Origin: Steinernema hermaphroditum
Lineage: Eukaryota > Nematoda > Chromadorea > Rhabditida > Steinernematidae
Assembly (NCBI GenBank): GCA_030435675.1
Contig: CM059624.1
Location: 12,610,769 to 12,674,768, forward strand
Direction of reading: 5' to 3'
Length of the DNA: 64,000 nt
How positions within the stretch are numbered: the stretch's first letter is position 1; each line of letters starts with the position of its first letter. The position numbers and the translations under genes were made by a program. This document shows positions 42,853 through 57,479 of the stretch, in pieces. Under the pieces are notes generated by a model. That model did not search any database and was not told the origin of the DNA. It saw only the letters and a list, made by a program, of their open reading frames with translations.

Positions 42853-43773
42853 TATTGGGTTGGTCCATTGAAAATGTCGGATGGTGTAAACATCCTTTAA
42901 TTTTACAATATTTGCTCGTATGACCAAACCAATAGGTACGTTATTGAGTACAGTTAATTCTCTTCCTGCACTGTGATTGGCAACTTGTACAATGCATCCT
43001 TTTGATGTTGGACGCTTATTCTGTTTTAATCACCATTTTTCTAGCACCTCGAGATGGCAAAATGCGAAGTGATGTTCGGGCTACCTACGGCATTAATTGT
43101 GTGATGTACGTGCACTACCTTCAACCACGTATATCTTTCGGTCTTGCCTACCGAATGCATTTATTGTTGTCTTGGTTGTATATCATGACATGAGCTAATC
43201 TCAAAAAGATGGACTTTTCGAATCGCCATGTTCCGTTAACTTTTAAAGTTCCCAATTGATTAAGTGTTATAGCAGACAATGGGGACATGTAGCAGGTAGC
43301 TATCACTCACAGCTACCAAGCCCATACAGTGACTCCACGCAGTCATTTCAACTTTTAGGAAACAGAGGCCAAATGTTGAAAAAATGGCCCTTGGATTCAC
43401 TAAAAGTACGTGTACCCGAGACCTCACATTTTGAAGTTGACCTTCACAATGGCTCTCCACTTTGAGCTGAGAGATTATCTGTTTGCGTTTCTTATAGCAC
43501 TCTCTTCGCTCTATCTTACCGTCATCTGTGCTCCATTACAAATGACGACACCAGAGGGAACCACTCAAAATAAAAGAAAGAGGTCGAAAATTGGACCAAA
43601 ACTCTTTTCGACCCTAAACCCCTTGTGTTCTAAGAACGAGGGATCCATCTTTCTCCCGGGAAGCGGGCTGCAGTTGTTCAGTCAAATCGTCAACATCGCG
43701 AAGGACAGGCATGGATATGTAGTACGAAACTGCCACTTAAATCATCCGATATTTTCAATGGACCAACCCAATA
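42853..43773. mobile_element. Mariner-like non-autonomous DNA element
   Basis: The left end TATTGGGTTGGTCCATTGAA plus AATGTCGGATG is matched at the right end by its reverse complement with one mismatch in 31 bases. TTGGGTTGG-type ends flanked by TA are characteristic of mariner elements, which insert at TA. The interior (about 860 bp) shows no transposase motifs (no D,D34D/E context that I can find), so it is a deletion derivative or decayed copy. The ORF at 43410-43796 runs into the right terminal repeat and is not a host gene. Confidence 0.7.
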
Positions 43774-45948
43774 TATTAATGTACATGCAAGGATAACCGG
43801 AGACAACACAAAAAGGCCATGCGAATGTGTATTGAAAGTTTGATCTTTAAATCCAAAAATGTACTTGAAGTCACCAAAGAGCTGAGACAATTGAGTACAG
43901 AGAACTAAGGAGCTGAAGCCGTGTTGTTGAGACAATTGAGTACCCCACATTTGGTCAAAACGGCGAAGATTGAATCGAAAGCGTATGTACAGAACTGGTA
44001 AAATCTGGCTGATACTTGAAAAGAAGTGAAGGGGTCTTTAAGTCAATAAAGATTCAAAACATAGTATAATAGTTAAAGAGCTTGGGCGGTTTGAGGGGTA
44101 ACCTAGAGGGGCTATATCAAGCGGCAAAAATTAGTCCACATATCCTGCGGTATGGTTACGTAAAAGGTACAAGTTTCCCAAAGTTTGTAGCCTTCTATGT
44201 TTCCAGCAGATCCTTTAAAGGTGAATGACAAAGACAGTTTATGAAAGTAGACAACGTAAAAAAGGAGATCTGGGTTTTAGTTTTGGAACCAATGTAACCC
44301 GGAAACTCGGAAAACTCGGACAACGTATACGGCTAAAAATGCGATATTTTATTTGCAAAAGAGCTGCTTTAATTCGCTTTCGTTTGGGTACTACTGCACA
44401 TGGTATCCAGCTGATGTAAAGGACACTTATTTTCGTTCGCTAGCCGAAATATAGACGGTTATGCAATTTAAAAAAGAGGAAAAATGAGACACCCTATAGA
44501 TACGGTTATCGTTTTGGGACCAAAAGGAGCGACGTCGAGCTTGAACCGTTAACCCTACGTTATCTAGTGTTTAGAAAATGTTATAATCAATTGAATGGTC
44601 TATGTCTAACCATAGCTCTATAATGAAAGTAGTCCTGAACGGAAGCATTGATCGATGAGCACAAACAACGAATGAAATGTACTTGAAGCCTACAGGAGTA
44701 CGGTTTTCACTCCAAAACAACATTTCAAACAGCAGATTCGAGTAGATTAATGAAGCATGGTGACATATTCATCATTATACTTTTCATTGGTACACTTATG
44801 GCAGGTTTATGCACTAACGCATAGATCCCACAAGCAAAGCGGCCCTAAGCGGATCATGGTTCTAAAGGATAAAGACTCTAAGGGAGCTGCTGTTCTTAGG
44901 CGCAGCTGTTCTTAAAGTCCCGATTTGCACGGAAATCCGTGCACTTTTAAAGGATCACAGATCTTTCCCCAAAATTCAGAGGGTTGCAGGCGAAATGGCA
45001 GAATCGAAAGTGCAGAGTTGTGCATAAAATGCTCTTCCTGCATCATAAATTCGTGTTCAAAGGGTCCGACTGTGCTGAAGGAATGCCAAAACACTCGTGA
45101 AGTGGCACTTTTAGGATGGATTAAACGAGAAAAGATAACCTCGTTGAAGGTTGCAATAGGTCAGGGCTACATACTATACTGGGTAGTCCTAACTGGATAT
45201 TGGAAAAGGATAAGCCGCTTAAGTATTCGATGTTCTTATGGGCAGGTGGTTTTAAAGGTCGCGAGTTCAGATAACGTTTAAAGTAGTTAGCGTTCTTAGA
45301 CCCTCAGAAGGTATAGATAGAACATCACGTCTAATTCCAAAAATAAAAAAAAATCTCTAAAGGCGCATCCATCGGTTCAATCGACATCCACAAATATAGC
45401 GAATTATCCCAGGCCACACGACGAAGTCTTTACAGTAGTCCCTACAGTTCACCGACGCTCAGCAGATATCGCTTGCAGAAGGCAACACATCACTGAAGAT
45501 ATTTCGCTTTGATTATCAAACACATCAGCAAGTACGCTATTTGCTCTCAAAAATAAAAGAATTCTCTCATGGCGCATTCACCGTTTACTAAATTTAGAAA
45601 TACACTTAATCTAGATCCACAAATGTACCGGAATCGCCAATATGAGGGCAGAATCATGGACAGGGAAGACCTGATTCCGCATGAGAGTGTGCTGCCACGA
45701 GACGCGATTAAGTAGTCCCGTTTGCAAGAAACTAAAACAATAACTACATATTTCCCAGAGGCCCAGATAATGATTGTTTTGAAAACCCAGCTATTGAATC
45801 GACCACATGAGTGAAACATCTCAGTGGTCCTACGCAACTGATTTCTGAAATACCATTTGGAACAACGATGAGTAACTCTCATTCAGCGCAGATTAAGTAA
45901 ATATGCACTTTTGTGTGTACTTTGTCAATTCACACGGGGTGTTGGAAG

Positions 45949-45970
45949 CACTTTTTTTCGAAAAAAAGTG
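45949..45970. repeat. 22-bp A/T-tract palindrome
   Basis: CACTTTTTTTCG followed by AAAAAAAGTG with no loop. Isolated; function unknown. Confidence 0.5.
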
Positions 45971-48900
45971 TCGGTGGCGCTAAACACTCTACCACTGAAA
46001 AGTTTCGTTGCCCTGCAAAACTTCAGAAAATTCAGGAAACACGATAGTGCCAGATGAATGGCATCACAGAGAGAGACGTCAAAAAAATGAAAAACCTACG
46101 TGTTGGGCCATCACCGACAATCGCTTGCCTACTGCCACTTCTCCCGATAGACTACCAAAACAACATTAAGTAAAATCCTCGATAGCTAATAATCGCTGAC
46201 ACACAACTGACTAATAATTAAGTAAACTAATCATCACCAATCATCGTTATACCATAACTACCATGACTAATTTCAAATCTCCGCATATCGAATAAATACG
46301 ATTATACAAGTGATGCAATCTTGTGAATACATATATTGTTTTCTACTCTTAGCTTCTGTTCAATATGCAACTGGACATGGAAGTCAAAAATTTTCACAGC
46401 TACGATGCGATGTTTTGAAAAAGATTATAAAATTCTCGCATACTGATAGGAAGCGGTGCTGAACTGTCCTACGTCGATTCGGTTGAAATTTGGCAAGGAG
46501 AGAGACTTCTATTCAATACACAACAGTCGATCAAAAATTTTAACAGCTGCATGCGATGTCCTGAAAAAGATTATAAAATTGTTGCATTCGAAAACCGGTC
46601 AAAAAACTACAAAATCTGACAAAAATACCGTATATTTTGTAGCATGAGGGACGTCTCACCAGAAGACCTTACAATTACAGAAGACTCGTAAAGTCGTAAG
46701 CCATCTGACTGGTGTCCCTCAGGGCCAAAAATATTAAAACAAGACTTCGATAAACTCTGCACTCTTTTGCATCAAAGAAGAACACACCAAAAGCAAGACT
46801 GCCAAAATATGTTCATAATACAGATTCTGCAAGATAGATTGCAGTTCTGAACACATCTTTTATAATAGCAGAAAAGAAGAAAAAAGCGATATTTAAATGG
46901 TTCGTGCAACCATAATCATTCTCCTACACGGCAGGTCGACAAACACGGACTTTCACGATCACGTATAGTCACGTCCACCACCTACAACTACATTAATTTC
47001 CGACTACAAGCACTATGAAAACATATGCACCCCACACCACCTACACCACCCGCCTGGCACAACGTCTGATTAAGTAGACAGCTGAAACGCAAAAACATTT
47101 GTTCTTTTGCGAATTCCCTCGGCGACTCCACCTTCTTCCCACGAACTCCACCTCCAGGCCTGCGCAATCGAGGACAAATTCGCAGCCGTTCTAAACAGAA
47201 CTTTAATATCAAAGTTCCAACAAAGCGGAGCAGCCCTAAAAGTCCGAAAAACTGCAATTGCGTCAAGCTGGGCGGTTGATTGTGTCGTATTCCCAAAATT
47301 GCAGCGCGCAAAGTACACAACAGCCGGAAGCGTCGCCGATGATGAGCCCCGGGGCCTGATGATTCTCACCCATTTCCGCGAATAAACTCCGGCGCCGCTC
47401 GAATTGGGGTAATTGCGTGGCGAGAGTTCGACTCAAAGACCGTCGAGGAGAGACTAAGACACAGAGCTTAATTAAATAGCGCACAAGCTCTGTAAACAGG
47501 CAGGGTGAGGGGTGGCAAGAAGCAAATTTGTTTGGACAAACAGGAGTTTACTTCTCACGAAATCTAGAATTGGTTAAACTGCTGAGCGGAAGATAAAAAA
47601 TGTCCAATCGTAAACAAGTGGTTACTCACTCGGTTCATCTTCAGGCTTAATGAGGTGTGGCCGAGCTAAACTGAAAATGTGTTTGAAAAAGCAAATGATG
47701 TCGAAAACTAGACGTCACTTTTCATTTACTTTTTCAGGAAAGTGTGGAAGAGAAGCACGATCAATGACTGAAAAGAGTGAGTAGGTGGAGAAAACAGATA
47801 AACGGAAGACATGTCGGGATCGAAACACTCATATGTATACAAAAATCTGAGCAAATCCAACAGGACAAGCTGTCGGAGAAGCAGCCGAAAAATTCTTTAT
47901 TTATTTTAACATCGATTAGACGATTAAAATGAGACGATTAAAACATTCTGACAGTTTAAATTGATGATGTGGAAAAACGGAGACAAATAAGCGAAAAAAG
48001 TGGCAAATAAAAATCATTTTCAGCATTGGAGGTTGTACTCCAGTCAGAACTTTAAACAAGCATATCAGCGTAATTTGCGTAATTCACGGAGGTCAAAACG
48101 ATCTATGCGAAAGATGATAGAAAACCTGTGGGAGTGGCCGATAAGACTATTACAACATTAATTCGTTCAATGATAGGAAAGGTCTCCCTTACCCAATTGA
48201 CATGAAACCGTTTTTTTGGTTGAGCTCCAGGTCTGTATACAACAAACACTAGGCGTGGGGCTTACTAAAACACTAAAAAGCGTGATGTCGGCGTCTAGAC
48301 GATAATCTCCACTGGTGCCGTCATTTTTCAACAGTTTTGAATGAAGGTGGTATCAGTTAGACTAACAAAACAAGTGGAATATCCGATAAATGAAGGTTTC
48401 AAATGGATCTCCATGCATGAGCTTTATTTTAGATTTGATTTTCCGCACATTTTCCGTGATAAATCAATAAATGAAGGTAGACCGAAATTCCTCAAAAGTG
48501 AAGTATAAACTCACATAGCCGACATAAGCCACAAGTATCTGTATGGTTCAGAAAAGCACATAAAAAAGAAACAAATCGTCTTCGCTTGGTTCCTATTCCC
48601 CGATACAGCACAATGCCCCATACAGCTTTGCTGGTTAAGGAGAAAGAGTGCCCCACAAAAATATTGAAATATTGAAATTGAGTTGTATACGTTACGGTCC
48701 TCCACATCTTTTGCGGGAAACGAACTCAAACAAGACAACGCCCGGCCGCCTACTTCAAGACTCACTCGCTGTAAACTCCATGTTTTAGGCTGGGACATTA
48801 CTGATCATCATAATCACTATACATAACATAAGAAATTTAGGTTCCGCATGATGTAAATGTTCCTCGAGAACTACAAATTCCTATAGGAACTGATAAATAA

Positions 48901-51019
48901 AACATGGTTTCTCATAATACGAAGAATGATTAATGAAAGAAAAGTGAAGTGGAACGGACAAGACCTAAAATACGAAAGGATTATGGAAAAGCGGGCGGTC
49001 TCTCGGATTGACTCGAAAAACGTGGATATACTTAATCGAGATCATCTTAGTGCACTAAATCGCATCCAAAGATTATCCGACGAGCTAAAAAGGGAGGTCT
49101 AGTAGGTCTCGTTTTCGTTAAGGGGCTGCTTGGCCCTTAGCGCCTTTATTAGGAATTATGTTATTGACAATTAAAGGTTAATACTTTCCTTCAAAAATTA
49201 AAAGCAACTTAGCAATCATTTGGTATGACATTTGGTATAAAGATATCAATGCCGCAGTGTAAAAAATATTGATCGAACGAAGTTTCATACTAATGATTAG
49301 AACAGGAATGTTCCATTGAAGAACTGAATGCTGTGAAAAATTTATAAATTGACGACCTTTAGTTTGTATTGTGCAATAATCAAAAATCCCCAAACATAAT
49401 ATGATTTTTTTCTGGCTCTACAAAAGGTGACCTACGATGGTACGTGGAGACAATGCTCACTATCCAAAAAGACCTGAAATCCTCTAAATGTATAGGATAG
49501 CTATCCAAAAATCACACTCGTGCAGCAATAAATCTTTCGCCTTCAATCCACAAGTGGTCATAAGTGCCATTGGATGAGAGATCCTTATTGCCCCCGACGG
49601 CCACAGCATTACGTCAAACTCTGTTTTGGCCTTTCCTCACCCACGATTTAAATCCGCTTTCAATCAAGCCGAAAAACAGGAAAAAACACCCAGAGATCGA
49701 CTTCCTACGGACAATCTTTATGGCCACCATTGGCTTAAAATCTTATGGTCCCCACTGGGGAAGATAGACCAAAGATTGAGAAGAGCACAACGACAATTGT
49801 CCTCTTTTTATCGGATGTATCTCTCAATCCGTTCCTTCTAATGGCCAATTTTAAGGAGACATTTAACTAAGCCACTTTGCCTAAAAATACGATCGTAAAA
49901 GAAAACAGGGTCGAGTAGATCTTGACGACATGAATATTCATGTTCATGTTGAATGCGGGAAGTGAGAAACAACCGAAGTGCAACCGGAAACGTGCCAGAT
50001 CGAACGGACGAGCTTGTCTATTAAAATGATGTCTTTGCCCTTTCGGAAATGTCGGTAATTTCCACGAGCATCGCTTTGCAATTATCTCGTCTCGAAATAG
50101 GTTAATGTGAAGTCCGGAGGAGAGGGCGCTGTTTTGAGTGGATGTTTACACGAGTACCATGGAAAAGTAGATTATTGGATTATCGCAGACAGCGGAAGAC
50201 AATTCCATTGTCTGGAGGGTAATGGGTTTATTAATAAGAGGAAAATATACGCGGACATAGACAGAGCCCATGTTTTGTAAACACATAGCAAAGAAGGGAG
50301 CGGGAACTAGAAGTGCGAAAGGTCGCCAATTTTCCGGTTTTCTTGCCACACATTAACTTCCTTTATAATTTTATTTCATGAATCGAAGAATTCGTCTTCT
50401 GTGACCCCGAGTAATAGAAAAACAGAGGATGTATCTGCGGAAATAGCAGTTCAAGGTGCACACAATTTCCACAAAGGAGTCAAAACAAACATTTTGATCA
50501 ATCCGTCAACTCTGGTCTCCAATTCACTTGTTCGGCGTGAATATTTGAAGAACATGATTGACGTGCAACAGGTTAACTGCTCCTGCTAAGTTTTTCAACG
50601 CGACTCACATATTCAGTATGAAATACGCGCAGTTCATCGTTCCAGTATCCCTCAAAGAAACCATTTCGAAGATCTCGAGAGATTTCCGACCACCTTCTGC
50701 CCTTCCGCGAACATCTGAAGCTGAAGTAATCTCGAAAGATAAAACACCGAGCAAAAATAAAAAGCAACAATTAACAATCGTCTAAGTTATACAATACAGT
50801 ACGACTGAACAAGGCTTACAAATAAGCATAACGGGAAGGGCATAAAGCTCTCCAGAAAGCTTCTCTATTCATTGTCATGAAAAACAGTCTTTTTCATCTT
50901 CATCATGAGGTTCCCTTGGCAAGATCATAAAATACGTACACAAAAATTCCTACTTGGATCGCGAGTTTTTTTTTTTCTGCGTTCAAGTTCTAGGTCGAAA
51001 GACCGGAATTCCTCCGTTT

Positions 51020-51085
51020 GTCTGTTATTCGCTGCGATTACAAGGCATAATGCCTTCGATTCATGAGATAAAGTCATGCATAAAA
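51020..51085 (+). repeat. Conserved short block, copy 1 (hairpin AAGGCATAATGCCTT)
   Basis: Contains AAGGCATAATGCCTT at 51042-51056 followed by CGATTCATGA. One frame reads LQGIMPSIHEIKS. A second copy at 57580 has the same peptide pattern. See findings. Confidence 0.4.
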
Positions 51086-54000
51086 ACGCCAGCTTCAAAA
51101 ATTTAGTTTTAACATTTAATTTGGTCAAAATATGATAAAAGGCTGGCTTTCGGATACAGTAATAACATTGAAGCTCATCCTGTAGACTTAAAAACAACAC
51201 TTGAAGCCAATATTAGATGGCTAGGGCTGTCAGTCCTGATTCATATTTACTGAAAGATATGAATATGGCGTGCATGCAGGGCGAAAACAACCCTTGTTAT
51301 CTTATTCAATTTGACATATTCAATTTGGCATTAGCATTCTCAAGTGCATACTTGCAGCCAAAACCTACGAAGTTCCAAAAAATGGGCAAAATAGACAAGC
51401 AAGCATCATTCCACTTTCTGTGACAACAAAGAAACATTGGAACTGGTCTGAAGTCGCCCACCTCCGACAAAAATCAGCAAGCTTAAAATTCCAAACATTG
51501 GCCGTAAAAATAAAACCCGTAAAAACCCTGAAACCTTTTAGGAAACCTCGTGGCTTGTAGAAAATTTGGCCGGACATGTGTTCATGCTAGCTAACAATCA
51601 CTGAAATGATCAGTCATCCGGTCCTTAAATCCTAATGATGTGCTTTGTGTGACAACACAGAAATTCGTCATTTGAACTGGTTTGAGTATCCTCTGTATCC
51701 TCAAAAATCACATGAATCATTTGAAACACAGAAAAGCGAGTGTGTGGCTTCTGAGCTTATAGAATACATAGAGCTTCAGTCCAGCAGAACATACTCAAGA
51801 TCAAAGAATGAAGATCAAAGTGCAACGAGACATAATTAATGGATTCGTATTAACACTAGTGTCACGAATATCCATCTACTGAGGTAGTCTAATAAGGCGT
51901 GAAATAAAAAGTCACTGTCAGCAACCCGGCGATGAACAATCGATTATTCTGACGAAATTCGCTTTCATTTTCGGATAGACAAAAAAGGAATCACTAATGG
52001 GCAAAAGTCGAACTTCGGTCGTTTATTTTCGACATTTCTTTATTGAGATCCACTACTGATAACAAAAATCACATTAGTTTCAGGAAGTCTAGCCTAAAAC
52101 TGCAGTGAAAAGCAGTTTCACTGAAATGATGAGCAAAGCTATGTATACGACAGCTTTCAAAAATCGGATCCATATTGAATAGTGGGATATAAATTCATGC
52201 TCGGTCAATATTGGCATACGGTAACCGCAGCATGCACTAAGCACTTAAGCGACGTGACCGTGCTAAAACTAGGTCATGCGCGCCCAAATTTGGAAAGTAG
52301 TTCTAGGCACCGGAGAAGCGAAGCATAGTGTTATCGGTTTTTGGAGAAATGTCATATTCGATGCAATCTGTAGTACTTGGTTATTCACAGTGGAAATTCG
52401 GTCATATATTTGTTGCTGCTTCCTACGTCTTTCCACGTTGTTTATTTAAGTTTTAGATCCGAATCAAAAAGCGGTACACAAATTTTCGAGTTGGGCGGCA
52501 TTAGAGATCAAAAATATTATAAAAGAAGTCAGTGAAAAAACGTAGTGTATGAAATGAAAGAGATGCAAGCCGTGTCGTAGCGGGACCGCCGGCGCTTTGC
52601 CACCGTTTGTTGGAACAGGGAAATAAGGCAGTTCTTGAGGAGTGTTTTGAAATAACTTTCTGGGTTGATTGAAATATTCGTTGGTTGCAGGATTCGCCAT
52701 CTTTCAAAATCGCATCTATGGAAAAAACTAACGGAACCGGTCCGTAACTTCTCCGATAGGACCGACCGCTCGCTTTTTTTGCTGTCGATACATTTTAATG
52801 AAATACGGAAGAAAAGAACTTAGGAGGGACAAAAATTTATATGATTATCATTGCTGCTTATACCCAAAGTTAAATACTTATTCACTAATAGACATTCAAT
52901 GAACTCGAGTGAAATTTGCAGTGAATCTCAGCGGACATCCACAGTTTACAATGATAAAGTCGACGGTAGATGTAGAAAGTGAACCACCCTCAAAAATAGG
53001 AAGATATTGTAATTTGAAGATATTTCTAATTCTCTTGTTCGCATAGTAATATGCCAACACTAGCATTTCTGTGCAACAACACAAGTTGGAGATTTCCCGC
53101 GTTGATAGATCGGTCGAACATCAGTCGGCAATGGAGTCATATGGACAAAAATAACAGTGACTAAGAATAACAGTGACTAAGAATAGCCGTCGATCTAATG
53201 CACTGTTTGCACGACACACTTATGGCTAAACGGTTAGAACTGACACAGTAGATCGTACTGTTGATAAGTTTGAATTGCAGTCGGTACTTTATCAGTCCAC
53301 TGATAAGCGTAACAGCAGCCGAATTTCCACAATTTATAGCATATCATGTCCTTGCTCTGTTATTGACATTTGACATATTCGCCGCACAAAAATTAAGAAT
53401 AAAAAATTGTGAGTGCTTGCACATTGAGGCAGAGCAAAGTGCCACCGAAAATTCATTCAGCATTGTTCCACCAATTCATTCAAACATTAAATATGACCAC
53501 ATGCCAACACAGTAATTACTAATTTCTTTGTTCAACACCACCGCTGAAACGACAAGTATGTGTCACGTGCATCGAAAAAACCAAAAACGACCAAAAGCGC
53601 TGTCGACTATCCGGAAACTATCCGGAAACTGGTGAGTCTTCTGAACTCTATCAGGATGTCCACAGTTTCTATCGTTTATTTAGAATACACTTGATCACGA
53701 AAGCGTAATAGTTTGTTTGAGTGTTCAATTTGTATTGTGTTCAAAAATCTTTGAAAACAACATTCCAAATTAAATACGGCAAAGATACCGGTCAGTTTCA
53801 AAACAAGAGTCGAGAAATAAGAGGCCGTCTAACGAGGGAACATAATGCATAATGTATACACTTGCCGGTGTGCCAATTTTAAGCCCGATCTTAGGCGTAA
53901 GATAGAGGACGACAACTGTTTCAAATTGTATCGAAAAGTACAACTATGTTTCTAAGTGTTGAAGATAATGTAACGTAGTCGGTTATATAGTGTAAAGTAA

Positions 54001-55240
54001 AGTTCTGTTCACCACAATCGTCGGCGTTTCATTGGCGGCGATCTTTGCTCAGAATGGCGTTGTCTTTGTGGGAACATGTACCGGCAAAAATACATAGGAA
54101 TTTTGCATGAATCCGGCTCACAGAGAGAGAAAAATGCAAACAACGAAAGGATAAACCTCACTTAAAAGAGCTGCGCTTTATAACCTTCCCTAAAGACAAC
54201 AAAAATACAATTATGTTCCAAAACGCAATTCGTGCATTCACCAGCAAACGAAAACTACAAGCGATGCCGAGAACCCGATGTTAACCTCATGTTTTTTTCG
54301 GACCATAGCGTGGAGGTGGAACTTCAAATGATCACAAACGTCCAAAGCAAATATTTGTAGCAAATAGGACGCATGAAGACCGTCAGGCGTGGCCAAAGGC
54401 ACTTCTTCGATGCCGATGAATGAACGGTGTCAGGAATAACAAGAGCTATTACATCACGTAATGCCAGTTAATCCATCAAAGCAGCAGTGTGGCGCTCTCT
54501 TAATTAAACGTTCTGAAGAGTTTCGCGGCGAAAATCGACCGCCACGCGATGTCCTAACGAAGTTATTCGACCTCATTTGCAACGAGAAAGGGCGCCTCGC
54601 GTCATAAGCCAATCCGCGATATCCGTTTGGGAGCGGTCTTCGACTCTCTGGGCTGCCGCTCCATTGGGCTTTCCGAGGAGCCGAATATAGAAGCTGTTTT
54701 CCAGGTGATCGAGTTTGATGACGGTGTTGGGGGCAAGTCCATCGGACTACGAAGGGGAGCTTCGATAGCACAGCGAACCTCGAAGCATGGCAAGCAACTT
54801 AGCCGAAATTCGGCATGCTAGTAGCACTATTACTCTTGTCAGATGTGAGAGGCCATAGGTACTCTGAGGCACGATAAGGAGCTACTATCCTTTCTTACCG
54901 ACGAGACCTTTTTGTGACCTTCGACCATGTGACACAACATATCCTAATAACTTTTATAAGATGCCCGAAAATGGAATCTGTTATCCAGGTTCCAACGAAC
55001 CCATTCCAGACGAGCAAAAATTTCTCTGATCTGATAAGATTCTGTGAGTATGATACAGAAGAAAAGAAGATCAGCAATTGTTTCGCTGTGAAACCTATTC
55101 GAATGGAACAAACTCGTCTATAGAGGAAGTGATCACATCACATCATCATCACAAATTAACTGGATAATTACGGCGGATCAGAAAATAAACAAATATCCGT
55201 TATGTACGTAGCCGTCGGATCTTCATTGTGTTCAATTACA

Positions 55241-55660
55241 GTAAAATGATGTTTTATATCTATATAGACCGACAATTGTACATAATGGAAAGGGCACTGA
55301 AAACGGCATCAAAAATTTAAAATCGTTCTCATTGGAACCCTCAGAAACCTAATATGGAAGATGCCTTCTAGGCGGCGCAGTTTGCTTTATGTATGCATCA
55401 ATCGGACATCAAAGAGGTTTATGTTATTTATGTTTCGCATTTGTGAATATGCTTTCTAGGCAAGTTTGATGCAGATGCTATGTCAGTTGTGGAACGAAAT
55501 GAACAGCTGGAAAAAAATGAGACACTATTCTCATCTACAGCTTGCAAAAGTTACTGTTTACCCAGACTTATAGTGAAATGACGTTTTATATCCATATAGA
55601 CCGAAAAGTGTGCCTACTGAAAAGGGCACTGAAAACGGCATCAAAAATGAAACAATTCTC
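55241..55660. repeat. Local duplication (about 325-bp offset)
   Basis: AAATGATGTTTTATATCTAT then ATAGACCGACAATTG and GGGCACTGAAAACGGCATCA at 55245-55310 recur as AAATGACGTTTTATATCCAT, ATAGACCGAAAAGTG and GGGCACTGAAAACGGCATCA at 55575-55640. The CAAAAAT word is retained in both. Confidence 0.65.
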
Positions 55661-56796
55661 ATTTGATGGTCATCGTTATTCTCAGATATAAAAATGTGAA
55701 AAGGGAAGACTTCTGATTTTGGCCCTGTGTGCCTTAAACGGTACCAAAATACGAAAAATTTCATTTGTGTTCATTTTCATATCGTCAATTGATGGGCACT
55801 ACCAGAGATAGAACACATGAAGAGCGAATAGTGATAGGATAAACAGGAATATCAGAAGCAAAATAATTGTCTAAAGCACGTATAGCATAGATAAATGATT
55901 GATTCAACTTAGAGCCAATAGATTAAGCTCTGGTCAAGGACCAAAAATATGGAGATTGTTGCATCATGCAAGAATTTCTTCAGAACCAAAATTCTTGAAA
56001 CCTTCTTTGAAAGTCGATTTTAACAATTGGCATCCAATGACAAAAATGACAAAGATTTCCGATGACAAAAATTTATAAGAAACGATATTTCTATGATTCG
56101 TAATAAGTTCATGGCATCCGAACCACGCTGCATTCCACCCACCACTTGTTCTTTCAAAGAACACGTTTAGCGCCGTTCTGCGAACAACAGCTGAAAGACC
56201 TTTACGGCCACTCACCTCGCCAAAACCCATAAATATTGTCCGCCCTGACTAATAAATTCATCAAAATGCACGAAAACAAAGCTTTCCCTGGAATGGGCTA
56301 AAGTTGCTTTCCAGGCGTCTCTCAGAAAAGGAACACGCTTAATGAGGGAGCATCGCAAATTGGACGCGTAATTGGTTTCGGTCTCGAGAAGCGAAACAAG
56401 ACGGCCACTAAACAAACCAGTGACGCGCACTCATCGCCCTGAGGCTTATTGGATTCGGCGACGCCACAGATATTGTCGGTAAAATGGGAAAAACAAACAT
56501 TGATGGAACGTTTGCGGCGGACTTGACGAAGAGCAGCCAAATTAGCGTCTAGGAGTTTCATGGATGCGAATTTGGAGCAAAGAGCGCTTGGTCATGCAAA
56601 ATGCTAATGGGGTGCGAATGAATACTGAGAACGCAGACCCACTATGTCTGCATTTTTGATGCTCTTCCATAAAAGACATTTAAAAAGGGTAATCATTTCG
56701 GGCAGTTATAAACAGCTTTTTAAAGTTATGCATTTTTAGGTTGCTTAAAGGTTTTAAAAATGAGTGGAAAGTGGCCAAGGGCTGCAAGAATGAAAT

Positions 56797-57085
56797 TACA
56801 AAAATTATTGTGGTGAAATATATGTACAGTCTCAGTTAGATACACTCTTTTATAGTAACTGTAAGTCCATAAAGAGAAGGCTCAGTTACAAATAGTGAAT
56901 GAAAAATGCTCCCATTATGTTCAGCCATGGGCGGCTCTTCTCGCTTGGTTTGAAAGTTGAGGACTGAAAATCTGGAAAACGTCCAAAAATGTATTACTGT
57001 GGTGAAGTATACAGTCTCTGTAAGATACACTCTATATTGAATACAAACAGTGAATAGTGAAAAATGCTCCTATTATGTTTAGCCT
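56797..57085. repeat. Local tandem duplication (about 185-bp unit)
   Basis: ATTATTGTGGTGAAATATAT, CAGTCTCAGTTAGATACACT and AATGCTCCCATTATGTTCAG are repeated as TATTACTGTGGTGAAGTATA, CAGTCTCTGTAAGATACACT and AATGCTCCTATTATGTTTAG. The second copy ends in a further small repeat of CCTATTATG. Confidence 0.65.
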
Positions 57086-57479
57086 ATTATGCTCCTATTA
57101 TGGGTTCTCACTCGTGTCGCGGTGGCGAGCGGTCGGTCCCTCCGGTTGCTCTTTGAGTGTTCGGCTGGTCAGACAGCAAACCCTGTGGCAGTTGTGAGTG
57201 TTCCGGCTTCCAGAGGGAATTGGGACACCCGGAAGCCGTAGTCCCACCACCGCTGACAACAAGATGTCCGACGCCAGAAATCCGACGCCCGATGCTGCGT
57301 GAGATGTCATCCCGAAGGTCGCCGACGCTCTGAGGACACCAACACTGAGGAAGACGCAACCCCCGAACCACGGACTCATCTCTCCATAGCAGATGCGAGC
57401 TCAGTAGCCTCCTTTGACGCAGAAGCCTCCTTAAACGCCCCGAGAAGAAGAAGTTCGGCCGCCATTTCCCAGATGCCCT

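Noticed and set aside
43410..43796. 128-residue ORF with a signal-peptide-like start (ALHFELRDYLFAFLIALSSL)
   Set aside because: It ends inside the right terminal repeat of the mariner-like element and has no splice or codon support; likely chance.
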